A stretch of 64,000 nt of DNA, from assembly GCF_900111585.1 (NCBI RefSeq), contig NZ_FOHI01000002.1:372001-436000 (forward strand), in the 5' to 3' direction. Below, in pieces: positions 22,848 to 31,889 of the stretch (the stretch's first letter is position 1; every line of letters starts with the position of its first letter). Under the pieces are notes generated by a model. It did not search any database and was not told the DNA's origin. It saw only the letters and a program-made list of their open reading frames with translations. The DNA is from Nitrosospira multiformis. Lineage in GTDB: Bacteria > Pseudomonadota > Gammaproteobacteria > Burkholderiales > Nitrosomonadaceae. The position numbers and the translations under genes are program-made.

Positions 22848-25634
22848 CTATGGCCCTTCTATCAAGCCGCTTCCCTGGCTACCCGTCCTGATATACCCGG
22901 GAATGCTGCGTTGCAATACGGTCAACGGGTTCGATCCGATTTGCATCAGGCCGTTCAACTCAAGTTGCAAAAAAGCCGCTGTGGTCGATTTCTGCGTAGC
23001 AAGGGTCAAATGCTGAAGCACAAACCGCAACGACCAGCAGCACGCATTATACTCAACTCCTGCCAGCCCTTCCAGAATTCTCTTATCCTGTAACGAGTAA
23101 TTCAGGCGGGCCACCGTTTGCCATCTTTCCGACCATCGCCATTGGCTGGAAGCATCCACTTGATGCAACACATCGCGGGTAAAACGGTAACCGAAATTCA
23201 ACACGCGACCCGGCTCGGGACGATAGCTCACACCCGAGCGGACCACATCGGCCAGGAGGCGCGTCTGGTCAAATTGGAGGCTGGTGTCGGTACTGATGGT
23301 GGGTGTGAGAAACCCCGACACTGCGGCAATAAAATCAGGTCGGCGATCGATGGTTTGCGGGGTCTCCAGTATGATCCGGCGGTCGATAAAGCTTAATTGA
23401 TGCCCAACAGCCAAGCGCAAACGCTCTCTCCCGGTACTGGATTCCAGCAGGCGCGTCGTCAGCGCAAAAGTCACCTGGTTGGCATCATTGATACGGTCGC
23501 TCCCGCTGAAACGGTTTTCCGCCAGCATCTGCGCAAAGCTGAAGTCAGTCTTGGCGGAATCGAAATTCGGCAACTGATCTTGCGCGCGGAATGGGACGTA
23601 AACATAGAACACGCGCGGCTCGAGCGTCTGCGTAAAGCTTTCTCCGCCCAGGGACATTTTGCGATCGAAGGCAAGGCCGCTGTCGAGGCTGAATATCGGC
23701 AAGGTGCGGGTGGGGTTTTCATCGGACAAGCCGGCAGCCTCCCCGAGGCTGTAACGGGTGTAGTGCATCCCCACCTTGGGCGTGATGAAACCGAACGAAT
23801 TGCGAAGAGGGTAGCTCATGCTTGGGAAGAGCACGATCCTGCGGCCGTTGACCAGAGTGGGATGGGAGAAGTTGGTCCAACTCCCAGAAAGATTGACATC
23901 GACTCCCGTTCCGAAGACGTCCGGCTTATTCGCGTTCAACCCCACCTGCGGCAGGCGCTTGTAAGGCACGACAATTGTGGCCAGGGGATCCTGAATCGTC
24001 TGGAAGCTCTGGACAAGCGAGGTTACGTTAAATGTGCCGTCATCCCCCAGCCCGCGATTGTAAGACAGCAGTCCCTGCTGCAGCAGGTTGGTGCGGGATG
24101 TGAGATTCAGGTTGTTACCAAAGTCGCGAAAATAGGTTGCGTCCGACACCCTGTTGTAATCCAGGCGAGCGGAAAAACCAGCGCCCAGATAATGATTGTG
24201 CCAGAACGACGTGCGCCACCGCGTCGTTTGCGTATCCAGGTCACGAGGCACGATGTCGGCGAGCAGGTTGCTGCTCGAGTTTTGGCCCAGAAAGCGAAAT
24301 TCGTTGTTGATCGCTAGGCCACGCTTCGACATCATGCGTGCGGAAAACGTGGCGTCATAGTTGGGCGCGATGTTCCAGTAGAAGGGCAAAGCCAGTTCAA
24401 GACCGGTCCTGCTGCCGGTGCCGTAGGTCGGGGCAAGCAATCCTGATTTGCGCTCGCCGCTGTATGAGAAATTCATCCAGGGGGTATACAGTATCGGCAC
24501 ATCCTTGAAGGTGAGCTTCACATTTTTGGCGGTGCCCACTTTCTTGTCATTGTCGAGCTTCAGGTCAGTCACCTGGAGAACCCAACTCTCGTCTCCCACA
24601 GGGCAGGTGGTGTAACTGGCCTTCTGCAGGCGGTACTGGTTCTCGCCTTCAAACAGGAGCATGCCCGCATAACCGCGGCTGCTCGCATCCTTCAAACGAT
24701 AGCTAGGCTCGCTTAACTGGCCGGTTTTGCTCAGCAGATTGAATTTGAGATCGGATCCTTCCAGTATGTCACCTTCCTTTTCCACACGAACGTTGCCTTG
24801 GGCTTCGGCATCGTTGGTGCCCTGGTTGTATTTCATCCGCTCGGCGGAAATAAACTGAGCACCGGCAGACAGTTCCGCCTTGCCTATCGCTTCGATTTCC
24901 TCCTCCACGTGGCCTTGCAAGCGATCCGCAACGACGAACACGGGGGGCTGTTTGTCCGTTTCCGCTTCAACTTCTGCCAGTTTTTGCTCAATTGCCTCGG
25001 GCTCAGCCTCGCCGGCAAGACGCAGCTTTGCGTCGCCTGCTTCTTCCCTGTGCCCTCCAATGCGCTCGCCTTCTGCAAACCCCGGTCTGTCCTGATCTGC
25101 TTCTGCCGCTGCAGGTGTCCTCACGGACTTCTCCCCGCGCTTTTGCGCGGATAAACTGCGGGGCGCGGACTGGGTCGTGGTGCGCAGCCTGGGCTCCCCT
25201 TCCTCAACGACAGGTCCGGGAAGGCGTTCCACGCCACCCGGTAAAACCATCCTTTCCGCCTTCTCCGATTCCTGGCCTGAGGTGCCTGTCCGGGAGCCGG
25301 TTTTTATTGCGGGGGATAGTGTATAGTTCTGCTGAGGCCCGGGCGGCGTATCTTTAGCGGAGCGCCCCGCTTTTTGATTGGGTTTTTTTATCTGGTCAGT
25401 TGAAATGGTCGAGCGACTGCGCAATTCACTCTCGTTTCTGGTGTCTGACTCGTATTCATGATGGCCCCGGATGCGTTCCGTATCGATAACCACCGGTTTA
25501 TCGTCACCCTCACCAGAAGGGGCTGCGCGTTCCTGCTCTGGTCTGGAAGAAAGAGGCGGCTCGGCGCGCACATTCCAGGCAAGGCAAAACAGCAAAAAAG
25601 ACCAGCAGGCGGAACGGATAAAACGCAATTTCAT
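22848..25634 (-). CDS. lptD: LPS-assembly outer-membrane protein LptD
   Basis: A 928-residue outer-membrane protein with a signal peptide (about residues 1-24). An unusually long hydrophilic linker (about 25-255) carries repeated segments built on DRxGFxEGERIxGHxEE and related wording. The periplasmic jellyroll (FISAERMKYNQGTNDAEAQG) and the large C-terminal barrel follow; PWMNFSYSGERKSGLLAPTY is characteristic. With LptE it inserts LPS into the outer leaflet. It is about 130-150 residues longer than E. coli LptD, mostly because of the linker. Confidence 0.95.
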   Translation of the reverse strand: MKLRFIRSACWSFLLFCLAWNVRAEPPLSSRPEQERAAPSGEGDDKPVVIDTERIRGHHEYESDTRNESELRSRSTISTDQIKKPNQKAGRSAKDTPPGPQQNYTLSPAIKTGSRTGTSGQESEKAERMVLPGGVERLPGPVVEEGEPRLRTTTQSAPRSLSAQKRGEKSVRTPAAAEADQDRPGFAEGERIGGHREEAGDAKLRLAGEAEPEAIEQKLAEVEAETDKQPPVFVVADRLQGHVEEEIEAIGKAELSAGAQFISAERMKYNQGTNDAEAQGNVRVEKEGDILEGSDLKFNLLSKTGQLSEPSYRLKDASSRGYAGMLLFEGENQYRLQKASYTTCPVGDESWVLQVTDLKLDNDKKVGTAKNVKLTFKDVPILYTPWMNFSYSGERKSGLLAPTYGTGSRTGLELALPFYWNIAPNYDATFSARMMSKRGLAINNEFRFLGQNSSSNLLADIVPRDLDTQTTRWRTSFWHNHYLGAGFSARLDYNRVSDATYFRDFGNNLNLTSRTNLLQQGLLSYNRGLGDDGTFNVTSLVQSFQTIQDPLATIVVPYKRLPQVGLNANKPDVFGTGVDVNLSGSWTNFSHPTLVNGRRIVLFPSMSYPLRNSFGFITPKVGMHYTRYSLGEAAGLSDENPTRTLPIFSLDSGLAFDRKMSLGGESFTQTLEPRVFYVYVPFRAQDQLPNFDSAKTDFSFAQMLAENRFSGSDRINDANQVTFALTTRLLESSTGRERLRLAVGHQLSFIDRRIILETPQTIDRRPDFIAAVSGFLTPTISTDTSLQFDQTRLLADVVRSGVSYRPEPGRVLNFGYRFTRDVLHQVDASSQWRWSERWQTVARLNYSLQDKRILEGLAGVEYNACCWSLRFVLQHLTLATQKSTTAAFLQLELNGLMQIGSNPLTVLQRSIPGYIRTGSQGSGLIEGP

Positions 25635-26012
25635 GGGAAGTTCTTCAACCTGAAAACGATATCATCCGGAAATGGATGAATGCCTATTTTCAAGCTCATA
25701 AGTCTCGCGTCACCGTATGGAAGCTGCTGTATGGAAGCATGGGACGCGGAATAGGGGGCGCCACACATGCAAATGGAAGCTGCTCCTGCGTGCAGTCCGT
25801 CGCTCAACCGGCATCAGTAGTGGGCTGCAAGCAAACAAAAGCTGTAAGTGTAACAAAAAAGAGTGACAAGCCAGCAGGGATGAGGTCGAACGAACAATCG
25901 AAGCACGCTGACTGGATGGAACGGGCCAATTCCGGGCAGGTATAGCGGGCGGCATATTTTAGCCGCAAGCAGGCGGACGCGTAATTCATTTTATATACAT
26001 CAGGAGCAAGCT
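25635..26012. other. Divergent intergenic region between lptD and mpl
   Basis: About 380 bases expected to hold both promoters. The ten-base sequence GTATGGAAGC occurs twice, starting at 25715 and 25729. No convincing -35/-10 pair or gene was found. The mpl ribosome site CAGGAG lies at the right edge. Confidence 0.4.
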
Positions 26013-27383
26013 TTGCATATTCATATCCTTGGCATCTGCGGCACATTCATGGGAGGCATTGCGGCAATCGCACAGGAAGCGGGTCACAAGGTTACCGGTT
26101 GCGATGCAGGAGTCTATCCCCCAATGAGCACGCAATTGAAATCGCGGGGTATCGAGTTGATCGAAGGATTTTCCCCGGAACAAACCAGGCTGAATCCTGA
26201 CCTGTTCGTAATAGGGAATGTGGTGAGCCGCGGCAATCCCCTCATGGAAGAGATTCTTGACCGCAACCTGCCCTATATTTCCGGTCCTCAATGGCTTTCG
26301 GAAAATGTCCTGCGGGACAAATGGGTGCTTGCGGTCGCGGGGACGCATGGCAAAACCACAACCAGTTCCATGCTGGCGTGGATTCTCGAATATGCCGGAA
26401 TGGAACCCGGATTCCTCATTGGCGGCATACCACAGAACTTCGGAATCTCGGCCAGATTGGGAGGTTCCGGTTTTTTCGTCATTGAAGCCGATGAATACGA
26501 CACGGCTTTTTTTGACAAGCGTTCCAAGTTTGTCCATTTTCATCCAAGAACAGCCATTCTCAATAACCTGGAATACGATCATGCAGATATTTTCAGGAAC
26601 CTGGAGGAGATCGAGCAGCAGTTTCACCATCTCGTGCGTGTCGTTCCCGGCAAGGGTCTTATCGTCAGCAATGGCCAGGAAGAGAATCTGGAGCGGGTCT
26701 TGCGGAAGGGATGCTGGACACCCGTCGAAAGGATAGGCGTCGCCAACGGGTGGGAGGCAAACGTCCTCACGGATGGTGCAGTTGCCGTATCCTTTTTGGG
26801 TGAATCTCAGGGAACACTGCTATGGGAATTGCTGGGAAAGCACAACCGGATGAATGCACTCGCCGCATTGGCTGCTGCTCGTCACGCCGGTGTACCGGTA
26901 AAGACCGGCATTGCCGCACTGGCGGAATTCAGGAATGTCAAACGCCGGATGGAAGTAAGGGGTGTAACAAGGGACATCACGATCTATGACGATTTTGCCC
27001 ATCACCCGACAGCGATTCGGACAACGATCGATGGGCTGCGCAGCAGGGTGAAGGAGGCGCGCATCATCGCCGTGCTTGAGCCACGCTCGAACACCATGAA
27101 AATGGGCGTGTGGAAAGAAAGTCTGGCAGACAGCCTGACAGGGGCGGATGTGGTGTTCTGCTACGCTGCCAATCTGGACTGGGATTTGCCACAAGCGCTG
27201 CTTCCGCTGGGTGAAAAAGCGATTGCCTTTGAAGAGTTGGAACAATTGATAGCCGCGATTACGGCATACGCCCACCCAGGCGACCATGTACTCGTCATGA
27301 GCAATGCCGGGTTCGGGGGCATTCACGAAAAACTCCTCAAAAGGATGGCTGCAGTTGCAGCAGACGAAGTTGCCAGCGGGTAA
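26013..27383 (+). CDS. mpl: UDP-N-acetylmuramate:L-alanyl-gamma-D-glutamyl-meso-diaminopimelate ligase
   Basis: A 456-residue Mur-ligase-family enzyme that joins recycled murein tripeptide to UDP-MurNAc. The TTG start is supported by CAGGAG six bases upstream and by the start MHIHILGICGTFMGGIA, which matches the family exactly. The ATP loop is AVAGTHGKTTTSSMLAW; EADEYDTAFFDKRSKF and YDDFAHHPTAI are Mpl-specific blocks. It works in cell-wall recycling in the cytoplasm and is complete. Confidence 0.96.
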   Translation: MHIHILGICGTFMGGIAAIAQEAGHKVTGCDAGVYPPMSTQLKSRGIELIEGFSPEQTRLNPDLFVIGNVVSRGNPLMEEILDRNLPYISGPQWLSENVLRDKWVLAVAGTHGKTTTSSMLAWILEYAGMEPGFLIGGIPQNFGISARLGGSGFFVIEADEYDTAFFDKRSKFVHFHPRTAILNNLEYDHADIFRNLEEIEQQFHHLVRVVPGKGLIVSNGQEENLERVLRKGCWTPVERIGVANGWEANVLTDGAVAVSFLGESQGTLLWELLGKHNRMNALAALAAARHAGVPVKTGIAALAEFRNVKRRMEVRGVTRDITIYDDFAHHPTAIRTTIDGLRSRVKEARIIAVLEPRSNTMKMGVWKESLADSLTGADVVFCYAANLDWDLPQALLPLGEKAIAFEELEQLIAAITAYAHPGDHVLVMSNAGFGGIHEKLLKRMAAVAADEVASG

Positions 27384-27440
27384 GGGTTAAGCCGCCGCCA
27401 GCCAGGCAGACAGATATGGCAGGACAGGAACCGGATTGAC

Positions 27441-27456
27441 AATCACTGCGGTGATT
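27441..27456 (+). terminator. Candidate terminator after mpl
   Basis: AATCAC and GTGATT form a six-base stem with a TGCG loop, followed by a short T run (TTTT including the last stem bases). It lies 58 bases after the mpl stop and overlaps the stop of the converging gene, so it could serve both. The stem is short, so confidence is low. Confidence 0.3.
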
Positions 27457-27961
27457 TTACCTTGCCGCAATTCGCGCTGAGCCAGCGTCCCGTAGTATCC
27501 GCGTGCTCATTGACGGGAGTGTTTTGCATTGTGCCGGTGAAGACGGTCCATCCCGAGAAACTTTCCGGTGTCGTAAACGAACCCTCGGCTCGCCCCTTGC
27601 CCTGCAATTGAGGATTGGTGCAGACGAGATCCATCTTGTAGTCATTCTCGGTGCGGATGGCATTCTTGATGCTGCATCCGGCTTCGTGAATATGCAAATA
27701 GGAAGGAATCTCCTGATGCGCCATTTCCTGAGTGATGCAGATTCTGGAGGTGGCCGCTCCATTCTCGATTCGCGGTAAATCCAGTCCATATTGCTTCGCC
27801 AGATTCGTCAGCTGCTGCATTTGTTCAGGCGGAATCCGCGGCACCAGGGCCAATAGCATCGACGTTGTCGTTATTTCCCATAAGCCGGGCCGTATGGGGG
27901 GTTCTGCCGCATGGCCCACCGAAACCATGAATAACAGTAGTGATGGAAGGATTTTTCGCAT
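27443..27961 (-). CDS. Exported DUF3617 protein
   Basis: A 172-residue protein with a signal peptide (residues 1-18, MRKILPSLLLFMVSVGHA). The DUF3617 opening is RPGLWEITTTS, with conserved cysteines in RICIT, EAGCSIKN and DLVCTNPQ. Members are periplasmic proteins of unknown role common in betaproteobacteria and sphingomonads. It converges with mpl and marks the left flank of the accessory island. Confidence 0.85.
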   Translation of the reverse strand: MRKILPSLLLFMVSVGHAAEPPIRPGLWEITTTSMLLALVPRIPPEQMQQLTNLAKQYGLDLPRIENGAATSRICITQEMAHQEIPSYLHIHEAGCSIKNAIRTENDYKMDLVCTNPQLQGKGRAEGSFTTPESFSGWTVFTGTMQNTPVNEHADTTGRWLSANCGKVKSPQ

Positions 27962-28435
27962 CGAATCTTTCAGCCCGGTTCTTCAGATATCAACCGTTAA
28001 TTATACCAGTCGCCCACAAGGGAGTTGACTCGCGGAAAGCGGGATGTTTATGTACTAGACTGATGTTTAGGGCTACTTCCGCTATGGGACGGGTAAAAAT
28101 GCGATGAGATTGATATGTTTCCCTACTCGTATCCGGCAGCCGCAATTTTCTCGATAACAATGCCGCCGCAACGGGTGGAGTGTGATTGAGTCATCCCGTC
28201 CTTCAAAATCTGGACGAAACCAGCGGCCGGCTTCTTTTTCCGTTCCCGGCCGAGGTTGAGAAGCAGGAGCGGGTAGCAATGCGGGTTACATTCTGGATTC
28301 CCCATCGGCGAACGCTGGAGTGAGGAATTCTGGCGCCCGGTCCATCAAGACGCTGTCATGCCACGAAAGCAGATATCCAGATTTTTTCAACGCAATATCT
28401 GAAATCCATTCCTTCAGTCACGGTAGAAGGAGGAT
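27962..28435. other. Intergenic region at the left edge of the redox island
   Basis: About 470 bases between two divergently transcribed genes. I see no gene, repeat or attachment site in it. It ends with AGGAGG just before the cytochrome ATG. Confidence 0.4.
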
Positions 28436-30976
28436 ATGAAGAAAACACATATTCCGGTACAGATCATCCTGCCGCTGGTCATCGGTGCGGTGCTGCCAGA
28501 CTATGCGATGTCAAACGGTATCGGATTGCGCCTCCCCTCTGCACAGGCATCTCGCGCGTCTGCGATGAAAGTGTTGCCGACGCCCGATCGCTCGGGATTT
28601 TATGCCGCAGCATCCGGACTTACTGCTTCGGAGCAAGCCGGACGCGAAATCTGGTACAAGGCGACTGCCGGCAACAGTCGCTTTTATACCTATGTGTTTC
28701 CCCAACGTCTCAATGTACTGGTCGACTGGTATCGCGTCCTCAACGCGCATGAGCACGAAGATCGCTTTGCAGCGTGGGGTCTCATCAACGATCCTGATTG
28801 CTGCATGCCGGGCACCGCGGGTTGCCCCGCGAGGACGTTGGAAGAAACCTATGGGTTCGAATGGTGCCCCGGGGATGAGGAACTGCTCAAGTACGTAGGG
28901 CATGGCGGCTATCGTGATCCAGCCTGCGATCATCGGGACACGCCTGCCCTGAAGGCCGATCCGCATCACGGGAGCCAGGACCAGCGTCAGTCTGCGTGTG
29001 ATCTCGCTTTTGGCACCTCAACCGGCGCTGTCGGCTTCCGAAAATTTCCCAATCCCCGTTTTGACAGGTCTCGATGGATCGAGTTGAACGGGAGTCTGGC
29101 AAGTTGGGAGGGATATCGTCTGCCGCTCCCTAAAAAAACGGGAACAGGCAGCAGTGAATTCAGCCGTCTTGCCGATGGCTCGATCGAGCCACCGTTTCTG
29201 ATCGGCATTACCTGCGCGTCCTGTCATGTCGCTTTCGACCCATTGAATCCTCCCAAAAATCCCGCTGACCCGAAGTGGGAAAACATCCGCGGTACCATCG
29301 GGAATCAGTATTTGCGAATGTCGGAAATACTCACCTCCGGAATGGCGGGAACCACGCTCGAGGCGCAGTTGTTCGGGCAGGCGCGTCCAGGTACGTCTGA
29401 CACCTCGGCGATCGCTACTGATCAGGTGCACAATCCCGGTAGCACGAACGCCATTATTCATACCCAGGTACGACCGACGTTCGATAATGAACAGGTCATG
29501 CGGTGGCGCAAGGTTGCGGCGTGCGAGGCTGCCAACCCCACCTGCTGGTGCGAGCCCGGCCGTGATGGCAAGTGCTGGCGACGCGAAAGGGATGTCGCGA
29601 CGGTTCATCACCTTCTGAAGGGGGGTGAAGACTCGATCGGCGCGCTTGAGGCGATCCAGCGTGTCTATATCAATATCGGAAGCTGTTCAGAACAATGCTG
29701 GGCCAACCATCTGACTGATCTTCGCCAGCTCGACCCGCATCGCCGCAATTTTGGCCAGACGCCCTTCGACATCGGTCAATGCCGCCGGGATTGCGCCAGT
29801 TTTCGCGCCATTGAAGACCGGCTGGAGAACATACACGACTTTCTTTTGTCGAGGGAAGGCGAGGCCACCGATCTTGCCCGCGCTCGTGAGCTTGCGCTGC
29901 GTGATTCAAACCCGAATGCTGTTTATACCATGGCCGATCTCGAAGCTGATCTGAACAAAAAGTTTGGGGAAAATTCAGTGGGACGTGGCCGTGAAGTCTT
30001 TGCAGATAAGTGCGCGCGCTGCCATTCCTCTACTCCGGAGCTCGTGGGCGGAGCGTTCCGCAGCCGGGACTTCCGGGCACGGGATGCGACCGGTATGCGC
30101 GCGGACTGGCTGGGCTCGGATGAATCTGTCTTCGCCTCTGAAGTAGGTACGCATCGCTGCCGTTCCCTGCATTCGAATCATATGATGGGACACATCTGGG
30201 AAGAATATGGCTCCGAAACACTTCGCGCGCAGCCTCCAGATCCGAACATTCGCGAACCGCATGATGGTGGCCGCGGCTACTACCGCAATATTTCGCTGTT
30301 GTCAGTATGGGCCCATGCACCGTTTTTGCACAATAATTCCGTCGGTCCAGAGCTTTGCGGGAAGCCGGCAAACCGGATGAACAATTTCTATCGGTCGCCG
30401 TATGTGGATGCAGACGGACAGGCGCGCCCGGTAGATAATGCACTGGGCTGCTGGTCATATGATCCGAGTGTCGAAGGGCGTTTCAAGCTGTATATGGCCT
30501 CGATGCGGGATTTACTCAATCCCCGCAGTCGCACACCCAAGATTTCCCGTACCGATAACGACATAAACGTCATGCTCGGTCCCCGGATTTGGGATGGTAA
30601 GCGTGAGGGTGAGTTGCTCGGCTTTAACCTGGTGCTGCCGGCGGGTTTCAGCGTCAGCAGGGTCACAAGCTTCCAGCACAAGGCATTCGTGAACGACATG
30701 CTTCTTGCCAAACGCAAATCTGCCATGGCGGAGGAGAAGCTCGTCAGGCAGTTTGGCCGCGGTGAGGGCAAGAAAATTGCGGGGGATCTGCGCTCTGCCG
30801 CAGACGCCCTGACGAAGGAACCAGCGCGCATGGCTGAAGTTCTCCACAGCTTTCCGCGCCTCATGACAAGCTACAGTTTCTGTACAGCCGAGATCGAGAA
30901 CGAGGGACATCCTTTTGGAGAGGACCTGTCCGATGGCGACAAGGATGCACTTATCGCCTTTCTCGCCACACTTTAG
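28436..30976 (+). CDS. Exported di-haem c-type cytochrome of the peroxidase/dioxygenase superfamily
   Basis: An 846-residue secreted protein with a signal peptide (about residues 1-25). Two haem c sites are present: CASCH at 260-264 and CARCH at 526-530. The stretch after the first haem (DPLNPPKNPADPKWENI) and the segment SVWAHAPFLHNNSVGP are closely echoed in the second large cytochrome of this locus. The general plan, two haems c in one long chain with an APFLxNN block, recalls di-haem peroxidases, MauG and the rubber dioxygenase RoxA. Which reaction it catalyses cannot be read. It heads a three-gene plus-strand unit. Confidence 0.75.
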   Translation: MKKTHIPVQIILPLVIGAVLPDYAMSNGIGLRLPSAQASRASAMKVLPTPDRSGFYAAASGLTASEQAGREIWYKATAGNSRFYTYVFPQRLNVLVDWYRVLNAHEHEDRFAAWGLINDPDCCMPGTAGCPARTLEETYGFEWCPGDEELLKYVGHGGYRDPACDHRDTPALKADPHHGSQDQRQSACDLAFGTSTGAVGFRKFPNPRFDRSRWIELNGSLASWEGYRLPLPKKTGTGSSEFSRLADGSIEPPFLIGITCASCHVAFDPLNPPKNPADPKWENIRGTIGNQYLRMSEILTSGMAGTTLEAQLFGQARPGTSDTSAIATDQVHNPGSTNAIIHTQVRPTFDNEQVMRWRKVAACEAANPTCWCEPGRDGKCWRRERDVATVHHLLKGGEDSIGALEAIQRVYINIGSCSEQCWANHLTDLRQLDPHRRNFGQTPFDIGQCRRDCASFRAIEDRLENIHDFLLSREGEATDLARARELALRDSNPNAVYTMADLEADLNKKFGENSVGRGREVFADKCARCHSSTPELVGGAFRSRDFRARDATGMRADWLGSDESVFASEVGTHRCRSLHSNHMMGHIWEEYGSETLRAQPPDPNIREPHDGGRGYYRNISLLSVWAHAPFLHNNSVGPELCGKPANRMNNFYRSPYVDADGQARPVDNALGCWSYDPSVEGRFKLYMASMRDLLNPRSRTPKISRTDNDINVMLGPRIWDGKREGELLGFNLVLPAGFSVSRVTSFQHKAFVNDMLLAKRKSAMAEEKLVRQFGRGEGKKIAGDLRSAADALTKEPARMAEVLHSFPRLMTSYSFCTAEIENEGHPFGEDLSDGDKDALIAFLATL

Positions 30977-30978
30977 CG

Positions 30979-31887
30979 ATGAAAACAGGGATAGGGATAA
31001 GGATAGGGATAAGGGCGGCGAAAACGGTCATTGTCTGTGCAGGCATTACACTTGCCGCCTGCGGCAGCTTGCAGGGCTCGTCACCCTCCGCGATCAGGTT
31101 TGCCAGCTATGGCGACTATTACGCGAGCAAGCCCGATTTTGCGCGGGTTGAACATGAGTTTCCTCTCACTTCGGCTCATCTGGCGGAACTCACGCCTGAG
31201 ATGCTGGTTGCATACGATCAGGAGCAGATAGATCAGATCTATGCGCGCCTGGCTGCCGGTGTGATCCCTGATGGATTGTTCGAGGTGCGGGCGTTTTCCC
31301 CGAAAGGTGTTCCTGATGATCGAATCATCACCCAAACCGGAATCATCGGTGAGTTTCCCGGGCTGGCTAATGCCAGCACAACCAGCCTTCTTCGCAAGTA
31401 CTTATGGGACAGGAAGATGTTCCGGCGCGACGCGCAGGTGGTGTTCACTCGCGTTGATGACCTGACGCCCTTCGAGCACCTGCTTGGTCCCTATCCGGTA
31501 GCCGTTCCCAGCATCACAGTAGAGGGCCGGGAACAGTGGCTGATGTTCCCCGCACGTCTCTACTGCGGGCAAAGCCTGCTTGATTCGCGCCGGGAGTCGA
31601 TCATCGTCGATTACTCGTTCAGCGACGATATTCCGGGGTATCCGGAACTACTTGATCAACGGGTCGGGCGCCGTGGGCTGCAGGTGCGCGACGAAATCCG
31701 CATGATCCGGCCGGGCTTCTATCTTGGTCGCGCCTATCTCGGCAAAGTCTTTTTTCTGAATTTCACCCTCTACAATAGGAGCCTCGATCAGCGCCATGGT
31801 CCGGAGTTTTTTGGAGGGGAGTCAACACGGCAGGATTGCTGGCCGGGAGAGCAGGTCCGTCCAATTGTTTTCAGGTCAGAAAACTGA
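30979..31887 (+). CDS. Lipoprotein with a domain shared with the 143-residue protein at 41.2 kb
   Basis: A 302-residue protein with a lipoprotein signal (TLAAC, Cys28). The start lies two bases after the cytochrome stop, so translation is coupled. No named family is recognised. Segments VIPDGLFEVRAF, IIVDYS, VRDEIRMIRPGFYLGRAY and the hydrophobic end match in order those of the small protein at 41186-41617. The N-terminal coding sequence contains GGGATA-type short repeats that encode GIRIGIR. A lipid-facing or binding role for an outer- or inner-membrane lipoprotein is a guess. Confidence 0.65.
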   Translation: MKTGIGIRIGIRAAKTVIVCAGITLAACGSLQGSSPSAIRFASYGDYYASKPDFARVEHEFPLTSAHLAELTPEMLVAYDQEQIDQIYARLAAGVIPDGLFEVRAFSPKGVPDDRIITQTGIIGEFPGLANASTTSLLRKYLWDRKMFRRDAQVVFTRVDDLTPFEHLLGPYPVAVPSITVEGREQWLMFPARLYCGQSLLDSRRESIIVDYSFSDDIPGYPELLDQRVGRRGLQVRDEIRMIRPGFYLGRAYLGKVFFLNFTLYNRSLDQRHGPEFFGGESTRQDCWPGEQVRPIVFRSEN

Positions 31888-31889
31888 GC

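Noticed and set aside
23397-24317. 306-codon plus-strand frame inside lptD
   Set aside because: It is antisense to the LptD barrel region and shows no family motifs; a by-product of codon bias.
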